Positions 1 through 5,890 of a DNA stretch of 10,676 nt are shown piece after piece. This stretch comes from Tannerella sp. Its GTDB lineage: Bacteria > Bacteroidota > Bacteroidia > Bacteroidales > Tannerellaceae. The notes beneath the pieces were generated by a model that saw only the letters and a list, made by a program, of their open reading frames with translations, was not told where the DNA came from and ran no database searches. The stretch spans positions 1 through 10,676 of the forward strand of contig JAIRXI010000283.1 in assembly GCA_031268395.1 (NCBI GenBank), read 5' to 3'. The translations under genes and the position numbers were made by a program. Position 1 is the first letter of the stretch. Each line of letters starts with the position of its first letter.

Positions 1-32
1 GCGACGCTTCTGCGAACCCGGCCATGCAAGGA

Positions 33-68
33 GAAAGGGCGAAGACGGATCTGTCTTCGCCCTTTTCT
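33..68 (+). terminator. Rho-independent terminator of the gene upstream of the window
   Basis: A perfect 13-bp stem (34-46 pairing with 53-65) closes a 6-nt loop (47-52) and runs straight into a short T tract (TTTTCTGCTT) on the + strand. The A tract on the left arm lets the stem extend by a weak pair. The T run lies on the + strand side, so it most likely ends a + strand gene lying before the window. Positions 1-33 have no stop codon in any + frame, so they look like 3' untranslated sequence rather than a coding end. A bidirectional role cannot be excluded. Confidence 0.85.
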
Positions 69-82
69 GCTTATCCCAACAT

Positions 83-121
83 GTTCATTGAACTATGAAC
101 TATGAACTATGAACGATGAAC
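83..121 (-). repeat. Heptad array 1 (GATGAAC type units)
   Basis: Units of 7 bp follow each other without gaps: GTTCATT, then GAACTAT three times, GAACGAT, and GAAC leading into the palindromic element at 121. The GAACxAT units are the complement orientation of the GTTCATC units found in the other two arrays, so the array mirrors the one at 254-284 across the palindromic element. No protein-coding reading is convincing, although a 7-bp unit can generate open frames with a repeating seven-residue pattern. Confidence 0.8.
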
Positions 122-260
122 GGGGGTTGCCCGTCAGGGCATTCATATCTATAGCATACGAATATCTCCCTGCAGGATGGAACTCCGTACGGAGTTCAAC
201 CGCCGGTTGAATCGCTTTTTCTATGGATATGAATGCCCTGACGGGCAACCCCCGTTCATC
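115..260 (+). repeat. Palindromic interspersed element, copy 1
   Basis: Perfect 34-bp inverted arms lie at 115-148 and 227-260 (GATGAACGGGGGTTGCCCGT... and its complement). With the adjoining heptads they reach about 38 bp (111-148 with 227-264). Inside are a second perfect palindrome of 18 bp at 180-197 (GAACTCCGTACGGAGTTC) and a hairpin with 7-bp arms at 195-211. The core 130-245 (116 bp) recurs at 577-692 in the opposite orientation with about five differences by eye. This looks like a small non-autonomous, MITE- or REP-like element. I do not recognise a named family and see no transposase. Confidence 0.8.
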
Positions 261-284
261 GTTCATCGTTCATCATTCATCGTT
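254..284 (+). repeat. Heptad array 2 (GTTCATC units)
   Basis: Three exact GTTCATC units (254-274), one ATTCATC unit (275-281) and a partial GTT follow directly from the right arm of palindromic copy 1. The array is the mirror image of array 1, so the whole block from about 83 to 284 is close to a long imperfect inverted repeat. Confidence 0.8.
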
Positions 285-288
285 AAGG

Positions 289-387
289 AAGGCTCCTGCC
301 TTGCGCCGCAACCAGGCATCGTGCATCGCGTGAGACACCATCCGAACAAAACAGTTATATGCGGGATTCGCGCAAGGCAGGAGCCTT
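289..387. repeat. 99-bp element bounded by 18-bp perfect inverted repeats
   Basis: AAGGCTCCTGCCTTGCGC at 289-306 is matched exactly, inverted, at 370-387, leaving a 63-bp spacer (307-369). The spacer has no long open frame and no transposase-like sequence. The right arm is followed by GCTTTTA, so the structure could in principle terminate transcription, but the long loop makes an interspersed repeat more likely. A small hairpin (CGTAGCG, GGA, CGCTACG) lies just downstream at 401-417. Confidence 0.7.
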
Positions 388-431
388 GCTTTTAGCACGA
401 CGTAGCGGGACGCTACGCCGAGCAGGGGAAA

Positions 432-546
432 CCCGAAGCAATCCGGATGAGCCCCGTCATTGCGAGGTACGAAGAAATCGCCAAATCGGGCACGGATTGC
501 TTCGGGCTTCCCGTTTCGGCGATTGCTTCGTTCCTCGCAATGACGG
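432..546. repeat. CGTCATTGCGAGG-type palindromic interspersed repeat with interleaved pairing
   Basis: Arms at 454-490 and 510-546 are 37 bp long and complementary apart from four mismatches, with a 19-nt loop (491-509). The outer part (CCGTCATTGCGAGG ... CCTCGCAATGACGG) matches a palindrome I recognise as recurring between genes in many unrelated bacteria. Translated by mistake, it gives characteristic false peptides such as RHCEERSN and FVPRNDG, both visible here. A second 14-bp inverted repeat pairs 432-445 (CCCGAAGCAATCCG) with 493-506, which lies inside the loop of the first hairpin, so the two pairings interleave. The left edge is uncertain. Confidence 0.8.
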
Positions 547-576
547 CGCACGACAGGTTGAAATGCGCCCGGTTTG

Positions 577-692
577 CCCGTCAGGGCATTCATATCCATA
601 GAAAAAGCGATGAAACCGGCTGTTGAACTCCGTACGGAGTTCCATCCTGCGGGGAGATATTCGTATGCTATGGATATGAATGCCCTGACGGG
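577..692 (-). repeat. Palindromic interspersed element, copy 2 (inverted relative to copy 1)
   Basis: Perfect 25-bp inverted arms (577-601 and 668-692) flank the same internal 18-bp palindrome GAACTCCGTACGGAGTTC (625-642). The unit is 116 bp, exactly the length of the copy 1 core, and matches the complement of 130-245 with about five substitutions and no visible indels. Left of it there is no heptad array; only a short GGTTTGCCCG match to copy 1 remains, and the CGTCATTGCGAGG repeat lies close by. On the right it joins heptad array 3 through CCCC. Confidence 0.8.
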
Positions 693-700
693 AAAACCCC

Positions 701-763
701 GTTCATCGTTCATCGTTCCTCGTTCCTCGTTCAATGGACATCGTTCAATGGACATCGTTCATA
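701..763 (+). repeat. Heptad array 3 (nine GTTCATC-like units)
   Basis: Nine 7-bp units run without a gap: GTTCATC twice, GTTCCTC twice, then GTTCAAT and GGACATC alternating twice, and GTTCATA. The variant units come in adjacent pairs or as a duplicated 14-bp block (729-742 and 743-756), which is the pattern expected from repeated slippage or unequal copying. Confidence 0.8.
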
Positions 764-867
764 AGAGGTCGTGTCTAAGCCCCGTCGCCGGACCGGCATA
801 CGGCCTGTAATGCGGGGAGTTAGTAATATTTAACTGGAAAAATGGAGGCAGACCCCTTTAACATTTC

Positions 868-875
868 TATTTTTG
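868..875 (+). promoter_or_regulatory. Candidate Bacteroidetes -7 promoter element for the moxR-bat operon
   Basis: TATTTTTG matches the Bacteroidetes -7 consensus TAnnTTTG exactly. It lies in the AT-rich stretch between the repeats and the first gene, 62 bp before the moxR start. I see no clear TTTG at the expected -33 distance, so support is partial. Transcription from here would give a leader of roughly 55 nt. An AAGGAG-like stretch at 897-902 is too far (35 nt) from the ATG to act as its ribosome site. The rest of 764-937 shows only a weak CCCCG/CGGGG stem (780-784 with 813-817) and no gene. Confidence 0.45.
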
Positions 876-937
876 TGCCGCGATAAACGAGAAAATAAGG
901 AGAAACAAAGTAATTACATATTTCATTAAATAGCATT

Positions 938-1933
938 ATGAACCAAACGGTAGATATTCGAGAATTGAATGAACGGATCGAACAGAACAGTTCGTTCGTC
1001 AACACGATCACCATGGGAATGAACCAGGTCATCGTGGGTCAGAAACATTTAATCGAGTCATTATTGATCGGGCTGCTTTCCGACGGACACATCCTGCTGG
1101 AGGGAGTACCCGGACTGGCCAAGACGCTGGCGATAAAGACGCTGGCGTCGCTGATTGAGGCCCGGTACAGCCGGATCCAGTTTACGCCTGACCTGTTGCC
1201 GGCAGACGTGATCGGCACCATGATCTACAGCCAGAAAAGCGAAGAATTTCTGGTGAAGCAAGGCCCCGTGTTTGCGAACTTCGTGCTGGCGGACGAAATC
1301 AACCGGGCGCCGGCCAAGGTGCAGAGCGCCCTGCTCGAAGCCATGCAGGAACATCAGGTAACCATCGGCGAGTCGACATACAAGCTGCCGGAGCCGTTCC
1401 TGGTCATGGCCACCCAGAACCCGATCGAACAGGAAGGCACCTACCCCCTGCCCGAAGCGCAGATCGACCGTTTCATGCTGAAGGTCGTCATCCACTATCC
1501 CGGCAAGGAAGAAGAAAAAAAGATCATCCGGCAGAACCTGTCCGGCGAGATTGTTCAGCCCCGGGCCGTGCTGGACACACAGACGGTGCTGGAGGCACGC
1601 AAGATCGTGCGCGAAGTCTATCTGGACGAAAAGATCGAACGCTACATCGTAGACATCGTCTTCGCCACCCGCTTCCCCGCCGAACACAACCTTCCCGGCC
1701 TGAACAACATGATTGCCTTTGCCGCCTCGCCCCGCGCTTCCATCAACCTGGCCGCCGCCGCCCGCGCATACGCTTTCATCAAGCGCCGCGGTTACGTGAT
1801 CCCCGAAGACGTGCGCGCCGTCTGCCATGACGTCATGCGCCACCGCATCGGACTGAGTTACGAGGCCGAAGCAAACAACCTCACCTCCGACGAAATCGTC
1901 AGCGAAATACTGAACAAGATTGAAGTTCCCTAA
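938..1933 (+). CDS. moxR: MoxR-family AAA+ ATPase
   Basis: Cytoplasmic AAA+ ATPase of the MoxR family, which is thought to remodel or activate partner complexes together with VWA proteins. The 331 residues are the usual length. Visible motifs are a Walker A loop GVPGLAKT (residues 56-63), Walker B VLADEIN (116-122), sensor 1 ATQNP (158-162), and a likely arginine finger in EAQIDRF (R178). The C-terminal part has the SPRASI motif typical of the family, followed by a helical lid. The ATG at 938 gives an N-terminus (MNQTVDIRELNERIE) that looks like Bacteroidales homologues; no good Shine-Dalgarno precedes it, which is normal in this phylum. It is the first gene of the Bat operon, 30 bp before the DUF58 gene, and its ATP hydrolysis presumably drives the system. 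The substrate is unknown. Confidence 0.95.
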   Translation: MNQTVDIRELNERIEQNSSFVNTITMGMNQVIVGQKHLIESLLIGLLSDGHILLEGVPGLAKTLAIKTLASLIEARYSRIQFTPDLLPADVIGTMIYSQKSEEFLVKQGPVFANFVLADEINRAPAKVQSALLEAMQEHQVTIGESTYKLPEPFLVMATQNPIEQEGTYPLPEAQIDRFMLKVVIHYPGKEEEKKIIRQNLSGEIVQPRAVLDTQTVLEARKIVREVYLDEKIERYIVDIVFATRFPAEHNLPGLNNMIAFAASPRASINLAAAARAYAFIKRRGYVIPEDVRAVCHDVMRHRIGLSYEAEANNLTSDEIVSEILNKIEVP

Positions 1934-1963
1934 ATTTACACCCAGAACTCAGGCATTGGAAGC

Positions 1964-2833
1964 ATGGAAACAAGCGAACTGTTGAAAAAAGTCAGGCAAA
2001 TTGAAATCAAGACGCGAGGACTGTCGCGCAACATTTTTGCCGGCCAGTATCACACCGCGTTCAAGGGGCGGGGCATGGCCTTCAGCGAAGTACGCGAATA
2101 CCAGTTCGGAGACGACGTCCGAGACATCGACTGGAACGTGACGGCGCGCTATGTCCGTCCCTACATAAAAGTCTTTGAAGAGGAACGGGAACTGACCGTC
2201 ATGCTGATGATCGATGTTTCCGGCAGCAAGGATTTCGGCTCCGTCACCCGGATGAAGAAAGACGCCGTCACCGAAATAGCCGCCACGCTGGCTTTTTCCG
2301 CCATTCAGAACAACGACAAGATCGGCGTGATCTTTTTCTCGGACAAGATCGAAAAGTTTATCCCGCCGCAGAAAGGAAAACGCCATGTACTGTATGTCAT
2401 CCGCGAACTGATTGATTTCCGTCCGGACGACCGGAAAACGGACATCGGCCAGGCACTGCGCTACCTCACAAACGCCATCAAAAAGCGGAGTACGGTCTTC
2501 CTGATCTCCGACTTCATCGACAGCCGCAGCCACGCGGATGCGCTGACCATCGCCAGCCGCAAGCACGACGTCGTCGCCATCCAGGTCTACGACCGTCGCG
2601 AAGCGGAACTGCCCGGTATCGGTCTGATCAAGGTCCGCGATGCCGAAACGGGCGTCGAGCGGTGGGTCGACAGTTCGTCGCGGCGCGTGCGCGACACCTA
2701 CCGGAACTGGTGGACGCGGCGGCAGGAAGAAATGAACAGCACGTTCAACAAGTGCAGAGTAGATTCGGTCTCCATCCGTACGGAAGACGACTATGTGAAA
2801 TCGCTGATAGCGCTCTTTGATAAACGAAACTGA
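1964..2833 (+). CDS. DUF58 domain protein with VWA-like metal site
   Basis: Cytoplasmic 289-residue protein of the DUF58 family, a constant partner of MoxR ATPases. The family signature appears as YQFGDDVRDIDWNVTAR (residues 46-62). A von Willebrand A-like fold follows, with a MIDAS-type DVSGS (84-88), a KTDIG segment with the candidate metal-site threonine (T159), and a later acidic position in ISDF (D183). No signal peptide or membrane segment is visible; this is the soluble short form, unlike the longer DUF58 proteins with N-terminal membrane helices. The start at 1964 is preceded by a GGAAG stretch. It lies 30 bp after moxR and 7 bp before the next start. By analogy with other MoxR/VWA pairs it probably binds MoxR and couples it to the membrane components. 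That coupling is inference. Confidence 0.92.
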   Translation: METSELLKKVRQIEIKTRGLSRNIFAGQYHTAFKGRGMAFSEVREYQFGDDVRDIDWNVTARYVRPYIKVFEEERELTVMLMIDVSGSKDFGSVTRMKKDAVTEIAATLAFSAIQNNDKIGVIFFSDKIEKFIPPQKGKRHVLYVIRELIDFRPDDRKTDIGQALRYLTNAIKKRSTVFLISDFIDSRSHADALTIASRKHDVVAIQVYDRREAELPGIGLIKVRDAETGVERWVDSSSRRVRDTYRNWWTRRQEEMNSTFNKCRVDSVSIRTEDDYVKSLIALFDKRN

Positions 2834-2840
2834 ACCGGCC

Positions 2841-3863
2841 ATGAAGTTCAAAAAACATAGACTGTCCATCCGCTGTCTGATACTTTCCGTCCTGCTGCCG
2901 GTCATGCAGACCCATGCCCAGACGCTGATTGAGGTCAGGCTGGACTCGGCCGATATTCTGATCGGAGAACAGACAACCCTGCACCTGACCATCACAACCG
3001 ACACGGACAGGCACGTCTACTGGCCTCTTCCGGACGACCAGCTGATGCCCGGCGTGGAAATGCTGTCGCTCTCGCAGCCCGATTCGACCGTAACAGACCG
3101 CAAACTGACCATCAGGCAGGACATTCTGGTGACTTCGTTCGACTCGATGCTCTACCTGCTACCTCCCTTCAGGGTGATTGACGGAACGGATACCGCCTAC
3201 TCCAGCCGGGTCGCCCTGAAAGTCTCGACGCTGCCGGTCGACACGGATCATCCGGAAGAATTTTTCGACATCAAGGACGTCTGGAAACCGCCATTCGTGC
3301 TGGCCGACTACTATCCGCTGATTTTCGGCATCATAATCGCGCTGACGCTCCTGTTCCTGATCTGGTATGCCGTGAAGCGCCTCCGCAGCAACCGTTCGCT
3401 GGTGCCGTTCAAGCGGGCGGAACCGCCACTTCCGCCCCACGACGAAGCCATCCAGGAACTGGACAGAATCAAACACAAAAAACTCTGGCAGCAGGGACGT
3501 TACAAGGAATATCACACGCAAATCACGGATGCGCTCCGTCACTACCTCTCCAGACGCTATACATTCAACGCCATGGAAATGACGTCGCACGAAATACTGG
3601 AAGTGTTGCGGGAAAAGAATAACGACCGGACGGCATACGATACCCTCCGGCAGATACTCTATCTGGCAGACTTCGTGAAGTTTGCCAAACTGTATCCCCT
3701 GCCCGACGAAAACAGCCTGAGCATGTCGAATGCCTATCTGTTCGTCGATCAGACCAAACCGGAAGAAGTATCCCCGCCGCCGGCGGTGGATCCGGACGGA
3801 GAGGAGACGGAAATGAAATATAAACCGGACAGTGACACCCATATAAAAGGAGGCGTAAGATGA
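2841..3863 (+). CDS. BatD-like single-pass membrane protein of the Bat operon
   Basis: A 340-residue protein with a signal peptide (about 1-27, ending THA before QTLIEV), a beta-rich exported domain (28-155), one membrane helix (about 159-178) and a basic cytoplasmic region. The tail (about 200-305) is helical and includes LRHYLSRRYTFNAMEMTSHE, which resembles DUF4381-type tails and the C-terminus of BatD in this operon. The open frame extends 8 codons upstream to an ATG at 2817, but that would overlap the DUF58 end by 17 bp and put charged residues before the signal peptide; the ATG at 2841 fits better. Its stop overlaps the batA start (ATGA). It has no classical gene name that I know. The conserved position between DUF58 and batA suggests a structural part of the same complex. 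Confidence 0.85.
   Translation: MKFKKHRLSIRCLILSVLLPVMQTHAQTLIEVRLDSADILIGEQTTLHLTITTDTDRHVYWPLPDDQLMPGVEMLSLSQPDSTVTDRKLTIRQDILVTSFDSMLYLLPPFRVIDGTDTAYSSRVALKVSTLPVDTDHPEEFFDIKDVWKPPFVLADYYPLIFGIIIALTLLFLIWYAVKRLRSNRSLVPFKRAEPPLPPHDEAIQELDRIKHKKLWQQGRYKEYHTQITDALRHYLSRRYTFNAMEMTSHEILEVLREKNNDRTAYDTLRQILYLADFVKFAKLYPLPDENSLSMSNAYLFVDQTKPEEVSPPPAVDPDGEETEMKYKPDSDTHIKGGVR
3846..3853 (+). promoter_or_regulatory. Strong Shine-Dalgarno before batA
   Basis: AAAGGAGG ends 6 nt before the batA ATG at 3860. It sits inside the last codons of the preceding gene, whose TGA stop overlaps the batA start by 4 bp. The other starts in this operon lack such a clear site, so batA translation is probably both coupled and independently primed. 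Confidence 0.75.
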
Positions 3864-4849
3864 TATTTGCAAACCCGGCTTACCTGTATTTACTGCTGCT
3901 GCTCGTCCCGCTGACCGGATGGTACATCTGGAAAATGCGCAAGAACCAGGCGAGCATGCAGGTCTCGTCGGCCCGGGCGTTTGTTCCCTCCGCGACGAAC
4001 ACCTGGAAAGTTTATCTGCGTCACGTGCCCCATGTGCTCCGGATGGCGGCTGTCGCCTTCCTGATTGTGGTGCTGGCAAGACCCCAGTCGACCGACAACT
4101 GGCAAAACTCGACCACCGAAGGGATCGACATCATGCTGGCGATGGACATTTCGAGCAGTATGCTGGCCGAAGACCTGAAACCGAACCGCCTGGAAGCGGC
4201 CAAGAACGTGGCAGCCGCCTTTATCAACGGCCGGCCGAACGACAACATCGGACTGGTGGTATTCTCGGCCGAAAGTTTCACGCAATGTCCGCTGACAACC
4301 GATCATGCCGTCCTGGCGAACCTGTTCAAGGACATTCACAGCGGCATGATTGACGACGGAACGGCCATCGGACTGGGACTGGCCAATGCCGTCAGCCGGA
4401 TCAAGGACAGCCAGGCCATATCGAAGGTCATCATCCTGTTGACCGACGGTTCCAATAACCGCGGCGAAATTGCTCCGGTCACGGCTGCGGAAATCGCCCG
4501 GACGTTTGGCATCCGGGTCTATACCGTCGGCGTAGGGACGACGAAAGGCGAAGCGCCGTACCCTTTCCGGACGGCGTTCGGCATCAAATATCAGAATATC
4601 GCGGTGGATATTGACGAACCGACGCTGAAACAGATCGCTTCCACAACCGGCGGACAGTATTTCCGCGCAACGGACAGCGCCAGCCTGAAAGCGATCTACA
4701 CCGAGATCGACCAGATGGAGAAGACGAAAATCAGCGTGCAGGAATTCAGCAAGAAGCAGGAAGAATACAGAGACATTGCCCTGCTGGTCTTTGTCCTCCT
4801 GCTGCTGGAGATATTGTTGAGATATACATTGTTTAAAAAGATACCGTAA
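3860..4849 (+). CDS. batA: BatA, membrane-anchored VWA-domain protein
   Basis: Aerotolerance operon protein BatA, 329 residues. Two membrane helices (about 6-24 and 58-74) precede a von Willebrand A domain (about 88-285), and a third helix (305-322) closes the protein. The metal-ion-dependent adhesion site is complete: D96, S98 and S100 in DISSS, T168 in DDGTAIG, and D196 in LLTDGSN. Positive residues lie in the 25-57 loop and at the C-terminus, so by the positive-inside rule the VWA domain faces the periplasm. It overlaps the preceding gene by 4 bp (ATGA) and has a strong ribosome site. It is a clear paralogue of BatB, sharing the FANP start and the AED(L/I)KPNRLE(A/K)AK segment after the MIDAS. 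In Bacteroides the family was named for an aerotolerance phenotype; its molecular role remains unsettled. Confidence 0.95.
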   Translation: MIFANPAYLYLLLLLVPLTGWYIWKMRKNQASMQVSSARAFVPSATNTWKVYLRHVPHVLRMAAVAFLIVVLARPQSTDNWQNSTTEGIDIMLAMDISSSMLAEDLKPNRLEAAKNVAAAFINGRPNDNIGLVVFSAESFTQCPLTTDHAVLANLFKDIHSGMIDDGTAIGLGLANAVSRIKDSQAISKVIILLTDGSNNRGEIAPVTAAEIARTFGIRVYTVGVGTTKGEAPYPFRTAFGIKYQNIAVDIDEPTLKQIASTTGGQYFRATDSASLKAIYTEIDQMEKTKISVQEFSKKQEEYRDIALLVFVLLLLEILLRYTLFKKIP

Positions 4850-4861
4850 AGAAGAGAGCTT

Positions 4862-5881
4862 ATGTTTCGTTTTGCAAATCCGGAATTTTTATATTTGTTA
4901 CTGCTGCTCCCCGTACTGCTGCTGTTTTTCATCCATGCGGCAATTTCCCGAAAGAAAGCCATCCGGAAATACGGAGACCCGGAACTGGTGCGCCAGCTGA
5001 TGCCGGAAGCCTCGCCCAAGCGTCAGCAGTTGAAATTCGGCTTGCTGTTTGCGGCCGTGACGACGCTTGTCTTTGTGATTGCCGGGCCGCAGTTCGGCTC
5101 CAAGATTGAAACGGTCAAGCGGCAGGGAGTGGAAATCATGGTTTGCCTGGACGTCTCCAATTCCATGATGGCGGAAGACATCAAACCCAACCGCCTGGAA
5201 AAGGCCAAACAGATGCTGTCGCGCATGACAGACGGCTTTTCGAACGACAAGGTGGGACTGATTGTCTTCGCCGGCGACGCCTTTACACAGTTGCCGATTA
5301 CGTCGGACTACATCTCGGCCAAAATGTTCCTGTCGTCAATCAACCCGTCGATGGTTTCGTCGCAGGGGACGGCGATCGGCGCGGCCATCAGTCTGGCCAT
5401 GCGTTCATTTACTCCCGACGAGAAGGCGGGAAAAACGGTCCTGCTGATTACGGACGGGGAAAATCATGAAGACGATGCCGTGAAGGTGGCCGCATCGGCT
5501 GCGGAAAAGAACATCACGGTGAACGTGGTGGGCATCGGACTGCCCCAGGGTGCGCCCATACCGCTCAGCGGCACCAGTAATTTCATGAAAGACGCCGGAG
5601 GCAATGTGGTCGTTACACAGTTGAACGAGCCGATGTGCCAGGAAATCGCGGCCGCGGGGAAAGGCATCTACGTACGCGCCGACAACACCAATTCGGCCTT
5701 GCGGACGCTACAGGGAGAAATCAACAAAATGGACAAATCCGAAATAGACAGTAAAGTCTATTCGGAGTACGACGAACAGTTCCAGTTGCTGGCATGGATT
5801 GCACTGGTGTTGCTGATACTGGAATTTTTGGTCATGGAACGGAAGAATCGCATTTTCCGAAAGGTAAAATTATTTTCTTAA
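4862..5881 (+). CDS. batB: BatB, membrane-anchored VWA-domain protein
   Basis: Second VWA protein of the operon, 339 residues, with the same plan as BatA: helices at about 9-26 and 58-74, VWA domain at about 90-295, and a C-terminal helix at about 309-326 followed by a basic tail. The MIDAS is intact: D97, S99 and S101 in DVSNS, T170 in SQGTAIG, and D198 in LITDGEN. The periplasmic placement of the VWA domain is inferred from positive residues at 30-56 and after the last helix. It begins 12 bp after the batA stop, with only a weak purine stretch (GAAGAGAG) ahead of it. Its similarity to BatA, including the RFANPEFLYLLLLLP start, points to tandem gene duplication. BatA and BatB may form a heteromeric unit; that is inference. 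Confidence 0.95.
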   Translation: MFRFANPEFLYLLLLLPVLLLFFIHAAISRKKAIRKYGDPELVRQLMPEASPKRQQLKFGLLFAAVTTLVFVIAGPQFGSKIETVKRQGVEIMVCLDVSNSMMAEDIKPNRLEKAKQMLSRMTDGFSNDKVGLIVFAGDAFTQLPITSDYISAKMFLSSINPSMVSSQGTAIGAAISLAMRSFTPDEKAGKTVLLITDGENHEDDAVKVAASAAEKNITVNVVGIGLPQGAPIPLSGTSNFMKDAGGNVVVTQLNEPMCQEIAAAGKGIYVRADNTNSALRTLQGEINKMDKSEIDSKVYSEYDEQFQLLAWIALVLLILEFLVMERKNRIFRKVKLFS

Positions 5882-5890
5882 CTGATTGGG

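Noticed and set aside
273..755. Open frame of 160 codons on the - strand and shorter ones on both strands across the repeats
   Set aside because: They are translations of the palindromic and heptad repeats (peptides such as CEERSN, FVPRNDG, FIVHRSSFIV). Such frames are well-known annotation artefacts.
83..763. CRISPR array
   Set aside because: The 7-bp units are contiguous without spacers, and the longer repeats occur twice only and inverted. There are no regular spacer lengths and no cas genes.
83..763. Insertion sequence remnant with transposase
   Set aside because: No frame in the region shows transposase motifs. Only non-coding repeats are present.
842..886. 14-codon upstream open frame (ATG 842 to TAA 886) as a leader peptide
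   Set aside because: It would mostly precede the predicted transcription start, has no ribosome site and has no attenuator-like composition.
1949..3004. 351-codon open frame on the - strand opposite the DUF58 gene
   Set aside because: It lies antisense to a gene with intact DUF58 and MIDAS motifs, and its translation has no recognisable family motif.
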